Source: Cenococcum geophilum 1.58
Lineage: Eukaryota; Ascomycota; Dothideomycetes; Gloniales; Gloniaceae
Length of the DNA: 64,000 bases
Reading direction: 5' to 3'
NCBI GenBank assembly: GCA_001692895.1
Contig: KV748244.1
Span: forward strand, 558,001 to 622,000
Every line of letters starts with the position of its first letter. Position 1 is the stretch's first letter. The position numbers were made by a program, and so were the translations under genes. Of this stretch, positions 49,357 to 58,355 are shown piece by piece. The notes under the pieces are model-generated. The model ran no database searches. It worked only from the letters and a program-made list of their open reading frames with translations, and had not been told where the DNA came from.

Positions 49357-49790
49357 TAATCTTAGGTTATCCAGACGTAGTATAGCGAATTGCCTTTACT
49401 ATAGGCTTTTCTATTAGGGGCAACTATATAAACATTATATTTATCCTATATTTTACTAGTTAGTAGCCAGTATAGTGGGATAGGTATTATTCTAAGGGCC
49501 TATAATATTAGCGACAAGTTTCTTAAGATATAGTAACGGCGTGCTAATACTAGGAATAGCATACCCAATATAAGCAGAAGAGGGTGTTAGGTTACGTTAT
49601 CTTAGCGGCAGCTATAGTAAGAAAAGGATTAAATCCTATTTAAGGTTATTACAGTTTAGTAAGAATAGAGGCGGCCTATACTATACGGAGAGTAATTAAT
49701 AATAGTTGTAGTTACTAGCGAGATATCTAGACTACAATCTAACTGGTTAAGTACTTAGGGAATATTTAGTTATAAGTTTAAATTAGAATA

Positions 49791-50165
49791 AGGGCTTTAG
49801 AATAGAGTTAATTTAGAGCTCTAATCTAATTCTAAGGCGACTGTTTGGTTAAATTCTAGTTTAACTTAACTTTAGCTATAAAATTTTAATATTCTAAAAA
49901 ATACGCTAAAAGTTACTAAAAAGTTAGCAACTTTACTATATACAGAATCTAAACTAAGGTCTTAGCGTTAGTTCAAATTAGAAGCTTAAAGCTCCTTATT
50001 TAAACTCTAGATTAAATCTAAAGGCTTTAGATTATATATATCTGTGTAACCCGTAAAGCTATAAACGTATATTAAATTGGGAAGGAACGCGTTCTTTTTA
50101 CTAAACTTTTAGTTTAGATTTAAAAGTAATAGATTGCAACTAAATAACCCCTTAAAATCTAGATT
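49791..50165. other. Noncoding AT-rich interval, possible small inverted-repeat element
   Basis: Edges AAGGCGACTGTTTGGTTAAA (about 49835) and the complement AAGGGGTTATTTAGTTGCAA (about 50155) are loosely alike, and short palindromes of the CTAGATTTAAA type recur. This could be a ~330-bp MITE, but the match is imperfect and no clear duplication is visible. Confidence 0.3.
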
Positions 50166-50889
50166 ATAGATTAGCATTAATTAACCGCTAGCCTAAAAGG
50201 GATAGAAACTAGGATTACTAGGCTTTATAAATTAGGCTGTCTTTACTATAATGCGCTTATCTATTTTAGAGATCTTATTTAACTATAATATATAATATCG
50301 CAATATGCCGTATTTTACCTAGTGCTGTAGTAAAATTGTAAATATTAAAGGCCTATAGCTACTATCGCTCTTAACTTCTATCTAGTGTCCCTATTTAAGG
50401 GTCTTGCTGCTAGTAAAGTCTATAATATTTATTCTTACTACCCTCCTTATGTTCTAACGCCACGAACATCCTCTCTATTATTATTATCCTCGTTATTATT
50501 ACTAGCACCGCCCTAGCCGTTATTATTAGTGCCTTCTCTATCGGCCTTATTTTACGCTTCGGTATAATTACTAGTGCTACTAATATTTACTACACCCGCG
50601 AAGTTAGGGATAGTAATATTAAAGTCAACGTCTATGCTATATAAAATAGGCGTATAATCGGCTGTACGCTAGTAGTAGATACGCTATATAGTTTCGTTAA
50701 CGTTAAACGGGGCGATAAGTTGCTAGAAGTGCTCTTTCTGCTTAGGATTCTTAAGGTTAATAAATACCTTATTATCCTTATACTACTTCTTAATTTTGTA
50801 ATATATAGTATTTATAAAGGTCTTATTGCTAGTATAATAATTATAGACCACCTAGGGACTACCAATAATAATAAGGCCCGCTTATAGTC
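50166..50889. other. Unassigned, partly readable on the reverse strand
   Basis: Reverse frame 50530-50890 gives LINLKNPKQKEHFQQLIAPF and DYTPILYSIDVDFNITIPNF with few stops, but neither family nor boundaries are clear. 50166-50450 holds nothing I can support. Confidence 0.35.
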
Positions 50890-53840
50890 TAGTAATTATA
50901 AAAAGGTTCCCTGCTATATTTTAAATAAATTTTAGCGGACCGGCGACTGTTATATTATATACTAATAACTCTACCTAGTTACCTTAGATGCCGTTAATGG
51001 TAAAGACCTTAATCTTGCTAACTACTAGCGCAAATTCCCGCCACTTACTGCTATCTTACTAGGCGTAGCACTATTCTTTAAGCGCATGCAGCGCTGCGGA
51101 GTAGATGGCAAGTTAGGCTGTATATAGAACGGCAAGACTAACCTCTAATAGCTTAAATCTAAAGTCTATTAGCGCCATGGCCACCTAAAATACGCGTTAA
51201 GCGTAGACTAGGTTATACATTAATTAGCTAAGCTTATTTACCTATATAGTACCATTAACAGTAAGGAAGGCGATAGGGTAGTTGCAGCGCAGTATATCTT
51301 TAAAAAAGCTCGCCGCCAGCTTTAACTGCTCTCGGTCCTTAACTATTAGGCTTATCTAAAACTAGCTATGCGGTAGGATGGCATTTATAAAATATACAAT
51401 ATCTTTAACGAATTAATGTTATAGCGAGAACCACACTATATCCGTACTAGCCGCAAGGAGACGCGTATAGAGGGAGATAGATTTTTAATAGTGGAACGGA
51501 TTATTAAAATCGGGACTAAGGATTGGTTTTAGTTAGTATATATTACTAAGGAAAACTTAAGGTATAGGGTTGCTAGCCTAGATCTATAGACCTCTTTAGA
51601 TTAAATATAGTCTGCTCTAGGTAAACTTAGTAAGACTACTTAGCTCGGACGCCTTCCTGGCCTTATTATAGAAAACTATATATATAGCGCTAATAGAATA
51701 TATATAAGTCTACGAGACTATATTGGGTGTTATAAGAATAATATCAGCCTTTTTAGCCAGGTCTGTGATAACTACATTAGCCGTAAGTGTTAATCCTATC
51801 TTATTATCTTGCGTTATATTATTACTAAGCGTAAATTAGTATAAGTATTGGCGGAATTTAGTATATTTAGTTGTATTAGGGTCTGCAATAGAATATAGGT
51901 TTCTATTACTATCCGGGATACCTATAAGGCATAATAACTACTAACCTTTAGATAAATCTATAACCTATAACTGCTTATTAAAGCTAGTAGCATTACTAGC
52001 CTTAAACGTACGGTAAAGTAGGAATGCTATATTTAGTATAAACGCGTCCTTGTTAATTATAGTATAGTTATCCTGTTTTTTAAAATACTTAGGACAAGTA
52101 TTAATGCCTACCGCTGTTTGCTGTATAATGGCATCTCGCTTATAGACCTTAGTTTCTATTAAGCGTATATAGCGGCGAAGGACGATAGGAAATTTGGCGG
52201 GACGGCCTTGCGTAATTAGTGCTTTATAGTCCTCTATAAGCGCATTATTAATTATCTTAGCTAGTATATCTAATTAGCGATTAAGCGGCAACAGGACCTA
52301 AATTCTAGTAGGATCCTGCTGGGGCGACCTAAGTTAATACTAGTATTGGACTAAGACAGTTAAGAAGGTTAATTTCCTAATACCACTAAGGCCTTATATT
52401 AGTAAAATACCGCCTATTATATGTTTAAGCGCAGTATAGGCACCTATTTACTCTTTATTAAGTAGCAGTAAGACGGCCTTAAGGGCATTATTAACTAAGT
52501 TCTTCCTATACTTAGTAATATCGTAATTAAAGTAATTAATACACGGGAGATCTGTAAAGTTATTAGATAGCGTAATTTAGCGCTTAATATAGAAACTGTC
52601 GCCTCCTTACTATAGGTGGCGTAGAGTGTTAATCTTTTAGGAGATTCTAACCTTAGGGACACGCTCGGTTATAAGATATTTAATACCCTATACTATAATT
52701 AGGGCCTTACTTAGGTTACTAACTATTATAAAGTTATTACTACTTAGGATATACTCTAGAGCGAATATAGGGTTTAATATAAACTTATAACCCACCCGTA
52801 GTTAAAAGATAAAAGTATAGTAGTTATAGCCGGAGCTAAAGGAAGTAGTATTAACAATAACTCCTTTTTAGCTAGCCTAGCCACCTGCGTCTTTACCTAG
52901 GAATAAGATATTAATAATAGAGTCGGTATAAAGGGTAAGACTATTAACTATCTAGATAGTAGCGTAGTAGACTTAGTCCGCGCTACCTAAGAAGGTAATA
53001 AGACGAATAATAGTAGGTACCTAGGGGTTTTAATTAACGGCCTTAAGGCTTATAACTGTGGTATAGAATTAGACCGTAAAATACTTAAGAACGCTATTAA
53101 ACTAATACCTCGCGGGGATTTTATATAATAGTTGGTCCTTTACTAAGAGCTATATACTAAGCTAGATATTTATATTATAGTTCTTCTACTAGCGACCTAA
53201 AGGATTATCAACGCTCTGCTGTTATAGGCTTGCGTTTAGGCTCGCGATATAACTATTAAGCTATTTAGTGCCTAGCGTAAAGAAGTAGATAACGACTATA
53301 GGACTATTTAACAGCATATCCTAAGCTTTATAGATTTGCGGCGTAAATGGGCCAAAGTCCTTATTAATGAAGAAGTACTTACTAAGCAATGTGCGCGTAC
53401 CTAGTATAAGTTTATTAGAGGCGATAACGAACCTAATATAATAAAGTTATAGGGTTATAGCATCTTACGGGAGAATGCGAGTAAGATGCTTAAGTATAGT
53501 TAGATATAACAGTCGTTAAGTAACCAGAGAAGCAGCATTAGTAGTATTAACCTTAACGTCGCTAGCGATGTTAGTATCCGTAAATTAGATAGACGCCGTC
53601 TTATATAAATAATAAATAGGTATTTTACTAGTTTTATAAGACACCTAGAACGTAATACTATATACTATAATATACTCTTTAATAATTTATATAATAAACT
53701 AAACTATAAGGTAGTTATTATTTAGAAGCTAAAGTGTATCTAAAGGTTCAGCTATTACGGAATTGCTATCCTCTATATAGGTGTCTAGATTATTTACTAG
53801 GCTATCCGCCACCGGATAGAAGCTAGCTATATTAAAAGGT
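50890..53840 (+). pseudogene. Long unrecognised forward frame (~960 codons)
   Basis: One forward frame is readable with almost only TAG/TAA interruptions: KFPPLTAILLGVALFFKRMQ, AAQYIFKKARRQLQLLSVL, GRLPGLIIENYIYSANRIYI, SIRDTYKAQQLLTF-like, FGGTALRNQCFIVLYKRI, GRPKLILVLDQDS, SNIVIKVINTREICKVIRQ, IVVIAGAKGSSINNNSFLAS, DSSVVDLVRAT, SRYLGVLINGLKAYNCGIEL and FIDLRRKWAKVLINEEVLTK. No catalytic motif I can name. Length and position beside transposon ends suggest a transposon-borne protein. Start not fixed. Confidence 0.55.
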
Positions 53841-53849
53841 TTAGGTGAC

Positions 53850-54985
53850 GGAGAGGTAGTAGCTGTACTTAAAGCGGTAGTACTTAGTGTATTTACCTTA
53901 CCTAGAGCGGTTACAGCGTTTATTACCTGAATTAAAGTAGGTCTACTTATATAATTATTAATATTATACCCTATAATTTTGTAGTTCTTGTATACCTAAC
54001 TATAGAAGACAGTTTAATAGTCTAGGGAGATATAGTTTAGGTAAGTTTGCTTCTTCTTACCTAATAGCTAGAGATAGTCTCGCTTTCTATAGCCTATAGT
54101 ACTATATTAGTTATACATTATACTAAAATAGTTGCTCTTAAGATGACTGGCTTCCCTATAATTATTGTATATAGGGTTAGGGCAGTTAGCTTTAAGATAA
54201 CCAGCCTTACTGCAGCCGTAATAAAGTTAAGAGGCTTTCTTAAGAGGACAATTAGCGCGTATATGGCCGGTGGATAGATAGAGATAGTATTTTAGAGCGT
54301 TATTAGCTAAGAGGTATAGACTGCTAAGCTCTAGAAGAAGAGGCTTATTAAGTATAGGGCTCTTACCGTTACCTTACGAGATACTAGAGCCCGTAATTGC
54401 TATAGTTAAAGCAATCTTAAAAACTATAACGCCCTTAGCGAACTTTTTATAGTTATAGACGTAGTTAATGTCGCGAGTTATAAAATAATTAGTAGATAGG
54501 TCTATTTTAGTAGTAGGCTATATTAAGCGGTAGTCTATATAAACGCATTAGTAAATACAGACCCTCTATTATATAGCTAAGGCCGAAGATAAGGTAGCTA
54601 ACTTACTACATTATAAGGCTTTATAGCTTAGATAGATCTGCAAAGGTACTAGTTATAGAGGTAAATGCTAGTAGAGTAGAAGTAAGGGTAGGTGGTTAGT
54701 AGAGTTAGGTTAATTAGTAAAGGTAAGGAAATAAGACGCGCCCTAATAAAATTGTATAAGTAAGGCCTTGGCGGCAAAGTATATAGTTATATACTTTATA
54801 GGTTAAACGCGTGTAAGGGTAAATCTATAGTAATAAGACTAACCTATAAAGGAAGACACGGTATAGTATAAGTTATAGGGACTACTCTACCTAGCCTATC
54901 TCTTAATATAGGCTAGGCGATAGTTTAGCACTATTAAGCTTTTATAGTTTATAATGCGAGCATATAGACGTATAAAAGGGTAAGG
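53850..54985 (-). pseudogene. Reverse frame with two CCHC zinc knuckles (gag/ORF1-like)
   Basis: Reverse strand at about 54190-54310 reads YLSTGHIRANCPLKKAS then LYYGCSKAGYLKANCP. These are two adjacent CX2CX4HX4C knuckles in which missing Cys/His positions are Tyr (CpA>TpA or TpG>TpA). Before it is a Pro/Thr/Ser-poor segment (ITRDINYVYNYKKFAKGV), after it a Ser/Thr-Ala tail. An RNA/DNA-binding retroelement protein is the natural reading; no RT was found next to it. It converges on the frame 50890-53840. Confidence 0.55.
54861..54952 (-). other. Hairpin block shared with 57951-58045
   Basis: Reverse strand carries CCTAGCCTAT, a loop, ATAGGCTAGG, then GTAGAGTAGTCCCTATAACT. The forward strand at 57990-58030 has CCTAGCC, a loop, GGCTAGG, then GTAGGGTAGTCCCTATAAGT. 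Both lie just upstream of a frame and point away from each other. Confidence 0.65.
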
Positions 54986-54989
54986 GAAA

Positions 54990-55620
54990 AGAGAAGTGAG
55001 TAGTAAAGTAAAAGCACTTAACTATAGGTAGGCTAATTACGTTATAAGTAAACGGAAACTTAAACACTATAATTTATTAAAAATGTTACTAATAAGTACA
55101 GTCTACCACTGCTAGAAAGTACAAGTCTTTTCCTCCCTTAATTAGTAAGAGAAAAGGTATTATTAACTAAATAATCTCTTACTAGAGTACTAGGTGGGGA
55201 GTGGGATATTATAAGATTATATATAGTTCTAGACAGATCTAAAATAAAGATATTAAATTTAAGAGACTTTAACGCAATAAATACTATAGTAGAATACTAA
55301 CCTCTTATATAACACTAAATAGATAAATAGTAAGATAAGTTAACGTTGCTAAGCGGCTGGATGTTAGTATATATAATATATCTACTATTCTAAAATGCCC
55401 TAAAATACCGCAAAATGCCATAAAATGCTATTAATTGTATTAACTTATAATATAAGATATAAAACCTCCTACTACCTTTTGCGGTAGATATACGTTTAAA
55501 TAAGCACTAGATGTTTCTATACAGATATAAATCCCGCGTACTAGATAATTATTATTCTATATCGGGAAAATATTCGCAGGCTGGGTTTCAAGTCGACTTT
55601 GTTAAGCGCGTTTCGCGTAA
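54990..55620. other. Noncoding interval with AAAATGC motifs
   Basis: No frame supported. 55390-55440 has AAAATGCCCTAAAATACCGC, then AAAATGCCATAAAATGC, resembling motifs at 39380-39430 (complement) and 62640-62690. Probable transposon terminus. 55440-55620 is otherwise featureless until the tandem repeats. Confidence 0.45.
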
Positions 55621-55815
55621 TTGACATGCAGTTGACCAACTTGACACATTTAAAAGTCAAATGACACGCAGTTGACCAACTTGACATATTTAAAAGTTAA
55701 ATAACACGCAATTAACCTGCAATTGACCAACTTGACATATTTAAAAGTTAAATAATACGCAATTGACCAACTTGACATATTTAAAAGTTAAATAACACGC
55801 AGTTAACCAACTTAT
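55621..55815. repeat. 40-bp tandem repeat, about 4.5 units
   Basis: Unit GTTGACCAACTTGACATATT + TAAAAGTTAAATAACACGCA. Starts at 55631, 55671, 55722 (an 11-bp longer spacing), 55762 and 55802. The first unit is intact; later ones show CpA>TpA changes, a RIP gradient within the array. Confidence 0.9.
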
Positions 55816-55865
55816 ATATTCCTTAATATGCAATTAAGGTAATATAATATATTATTTTTAAGTTA

Positions 55866-56085
55866 TATGCTCAAGAGGCTCTACACGAAGCTCTACACGA
55901 AGCTCTGCGACAGAGGCTCTGCACGAAGCTCTGCGACAGAGGCTCTGCACGAAGCTCTGCGTACAGAGGCTCTGCACGAGGCTCTGCACGAAGCTCTACA
56001 CGAAGCTCTACACGAAGCTCTACGTACAGAGGCTCTGCACGAGGCTCTGCGCGAAGCTCTGCTCTACACGAAGCTCTACATCGGG
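55866..56085. repeat. 12-bp minisatellite (GAAGCTCTACAC family)
   Basis: About 18 units, mixing GAAGCTCTACAC, GAGGCTCTGCAC and occasional longer units. Because 12 is a multiple of three it is open on both strands (HEAL-type repeats forward), so I do not call a gene. Confidence 0.9.
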
Positions 56086-56199
56086 TCCCCGCACGTGCCT
56101 CTGCCAAGTTACCCCCTTGCAGCCACCTTATTTTTTACCCTTCCTTACATCCTCCCTACCTTAGGAGGCACTAGAACGGCAGCCAGCAGAGGACCGTCG

Positions 56200-56450
56200 C
56201 CAGAACCAGACGACGACCGTTCGAACGACCAGCCAGCAAACACCACGAACGATTCAATCAATTGATCGATCGAATTGACCAGAGCTTCAATATCGGCCCG
56301 TCACCGAATCGAATCAAGACCTCCTAGGGAGCACCCCAGACGACTACCGTTCGAATGTACAGCCAGCGAACGGCCATAGAGAACGATTCGAATCAATAAG
56401 AGCTTCGATCAGGCCGACTCCTCCCCCGAATTAAACCAGACACTGACGCA
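56200..56450. repeat. ~240-bp segmental duplication, copy 1
   Basis: Paired with 56733-56968. Shared blocks: CCAGAACCAGACGACGACCG, CCTCCTAGGGAG, GTTCGAATGTACAGCCAGCG, GAGAACGATTCGAATCAA and CTCCCCCGAATTAAA. GC-rich for the window and little RIP-damaged. Confidence 0.88.
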
Positions 56451-56541
56451 GGCAGGCAGGCAGGTAGGCAAGGTAGGTAGGTAGACAAAACAAGTTAGGT
56501 AGGCAGACAAGTAGGTAGCAGGCAGGTAGGCAGGTAGGAGA
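56451..56541. repeat. GGCA/GGTA tetranucleotide repeat
   Basis: Runs of GCAGGCAGGCAGGTAGGTAG type with short interruptions. Confidence 0.88.
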
Positions 56542-56543
56542 GG

Positions 56544-56732
56544 CCGTCGCCAGAACTAGACGACCGTCGCCAGAACTAGACGACCGTCGCCAGAACTAGA
56601 TGACCGTCGCCAGAACCACGACCGTCGCCAGAACTAGACGAACGTCGCCAGAACCAGATTGACCGTCGCCAGAACCAGACGACCGTCGCCAGAACCAGAC
56701 GACCGTCGCCAGAACTAGCAGACCGACCGTTA
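56544..56732. repeat. 20-bp minisatellite (CCGTCGCCAGAACCAGACGA family), about 10 units
   Basis: Starts at 56544, 56564, 56584, 56604, 56622, 56642, 56662, 56682 and 56702, with AACTAGA/AACCAGA variants (C/T). A single unit opens duplication copy 1 at 56192. Confidence 0.92.
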
Positions 56733-56968
56733 CCAGAACCAGACGACGACCGTTCGAACAACCAGCCAGCGAACACTATAAACGATTCAATCGATCAATT
56801 GAATTAATCAGAGCCTATTACGAATTGAATGAATCAGGCCTCCTAGGGAGGCACCCTAGATGACCACTGTTCGAATGTACAGCCAGCGAATGGCCATGGA
56901 GAACGATTCGAATCAAATCAGAGCTTTAATCGGGCCGACCTCTCCCCCGAATTAAATTAGACACTATA
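56733..56968. repeat. ~240-bp segmental duplication, copy 2
   Basis: Second copy of 56200-56450, with more C>T/G>A differences than indels. Confidence 0.88.
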
Positions 56969-56972
56969 GGCA

Positions 56973-57222
56973 GATGTAGACAGGTAGGCGATGCAGATAG
57001 GTAGACGATGTAGATAGGTAGACGATGCAGACAGGTTAGGCGATGCAGGGCAGGTAGGTAATGCAGACAGGTAGGTAATGCAGATAGGTAGGTAATGTAG
57101 ACAGGTAGACGATGCAGATAGGTAGGCGATATAGACAGGTAGGTAATGCAGACAGGTAGGTAATGCAGATAGGTAGGTGATGTAGATAGGTAGACGATGC
57201 AGATAGGTAGCAGATGTAGACA
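56973..57222. repeat. 17-bp minisatellite (GATGCAGATAGGTAGAC family), about 14-15 units
   Basis: Period 17 with variants GATGTAGACAGGTAGGC and ATGCAGACAGGTAGGTA. Follows duplication copy 2 directly. Confidence 0.9.
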
Positions 57223-57329
57223 TAATAGATTATATAAAGAAGTGTATATAATTTATCTTGCTAGCTTTATAAACGGCTTTAAAGTAGCCTTATTATCTAA
57301 AATTATAAGTTATATAGGTTGCGCAGTTT

Positions 57330-57420
57330 GCGCAGTTTGCGCAGGCTATGCACAGGCTGCGCGCAGGCTGCGTGTCAAATAAACTCAACATAGGCTGGTT
57401 TGTCAAGTTGGTCAATGCCC
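57330..57420. repeat. Right end of the minisatellite block, inverted match to its left end
   Basis: TGTCAAGTTGGTCAA (57401-57415) is the exact complement of TTGACCAACTTGACA (55632-55646), and GCTGCGTGTCAAAT matches the left repeat in complement. Before it are GCGCAGTTT and GCGCAGGCT repeats. The whole 55.6-57.4 kb block is thus bounded by inverted sequence. Confidence 0.75.
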
Positions 57421-57552
57421 TTAATGGCCCGCCAACGACGCCAACTTCTAGCAGCTGAGGTCATTTACAAGGGACAATATTTTGCCGATGTAGATAAACT
57501 TATCTAGTAGGCCCTTAAGTGCTATATAGTATAATAATAACACTAGCAATTA
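57421..57552. other. Short noncoding interval
   Basis: Nothing supported; the first 60 bases are GC-rich and little RIP-damaged, the rest AT-rich. Confidence 0.4.
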
Positions 57553-57887
57553 TAAAGTGAGTGTAATACGTTGCCGTTTACTAGAAGTACTACCTATTAT
57601 ATACTAAGCACTTTGTAGTAATAGAGTCCGTATATATAGACGCAGGCTAGCCCTCTAACTTTAGTAGCGTGTATATCCACCAACTTTATATAATAATAAG
57701 AAATATAGTAACGCCTATAATAAGTATAATATATTACCGTTTACCAGAAATACTACCTATTGTATAGTAAACACTTTATAGTAATAGAGCCCGCATATAT
57801 AGACGTAGGCTAGCCCTTTAACTTTAGCGGCGCGTATATATACCGACTTTATATAATAATAAGAAATATAGTAACGCCTATAACTTT
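57553..57887 (+). repeat. Two-copy ~167-bp tandem repeat upstream of the SNF2 frame
   Basis: Units 57553-57719 and 57720-57887 share GCCGTTTACTAGAAGTACTA (ACCGTTTACC in unit 2), TAGTAATAGAG, AGGCTAGCCC and AATAATAAGAAATATAGTAA. Possibly promoter or subterminal repeats of the element carrying the helicase frame. Confidence 0.85.
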
Positions 57888-57950
57888 CTATAGTCTACTA
57901 TGCCGTAATAACTAGTTACTCCTTTATAGGCACTTAACAAATCGCTTATA

Positions 57951-58045
57951 TTAAAAACTATAAAAATTTAGCGGTACTAGACCGCCACCTAGCCCTAAAT
58001 AGGCTAGGTAGGGTAGTCCCTATAAGTTATATAATTGTGCCCTTA
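57951..58045 (+). other. Hairpin block shared with 54861-54952
   Basis: CCTAGCC/GGCTAGG stem at 57990-58010 followed by GTAGGGTAGTCCCTATAAG. It sits about 310 bp before the first readable ATG of the helicase frame. Confidence 0.65.
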
Positions 58046-58355
58046 TTTAACTATATAGTACTAAGTCTAGCCGTATTTACCCTAACTAGTAGCAGTAAAC
58101 TATAGCTAATTTTACCTTTATGCGGGTATGTGCGGGCAATTATAAGATCTACCTCTTTACCTCTTCTTAATTAACTTTACTTATCCTACCTTTTATCTCT
58201 CCTATAACTAACCTCTAACTACGTCTAATACTAAAGTTATGCTAGTGTAGCGCTAGCTAGCTACCATATAAAGCCCTCCTACTTTAATAGTTACCTTCTA
58301 CTTAATATATGCCGTAATATTATACGTACCTAACCGAATAAGCGACTTAATAATA

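Larger units (their letters stand above)
47300..49790 (+). pseudogene. Unrecognised forward frame, split by retroposon X copy 2
   Basis: Forward reading with RIP-type stops: TGLGITTERLNTIKRTF, KDGILYVLFRG, GRPSINYIVDTERGYTATV, MALSLVSLSNTP then DLRIVKY, KAGVDYNKE, AIRFAKRARRYQLITANLIY and KFALQRDLLLHQKALRLL before X. It continues LRLSRRSIANCLYYRLF and GVRLRYLSGSYSKKRIKSYL after it (from 49357). About 490 codons. The ALS..SNTP-DLRIVKYL-KAGVDYN stretch hints at one ankyrin-like repeat, but this is weak. No family assigned. Confidence 0.5.

Noticed and set aside
49791-50165. Confident MITE call
   Set aside because: Inverted ends are imperfect and no duplication is clear; kept only as a low-confidence note.
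55867-56265. 132-codon forward frame with HEAL-type repeats and an overlapping reverse frame
   Set aside because: Made by a 12-bp tandem repeat that is open on both strands; no supporting context.
56576-57223. Repeat-encoded reverse frames over the 20-bp and 17-bp arrays
   Set aside because: Low-complexity translations of minisatellites.
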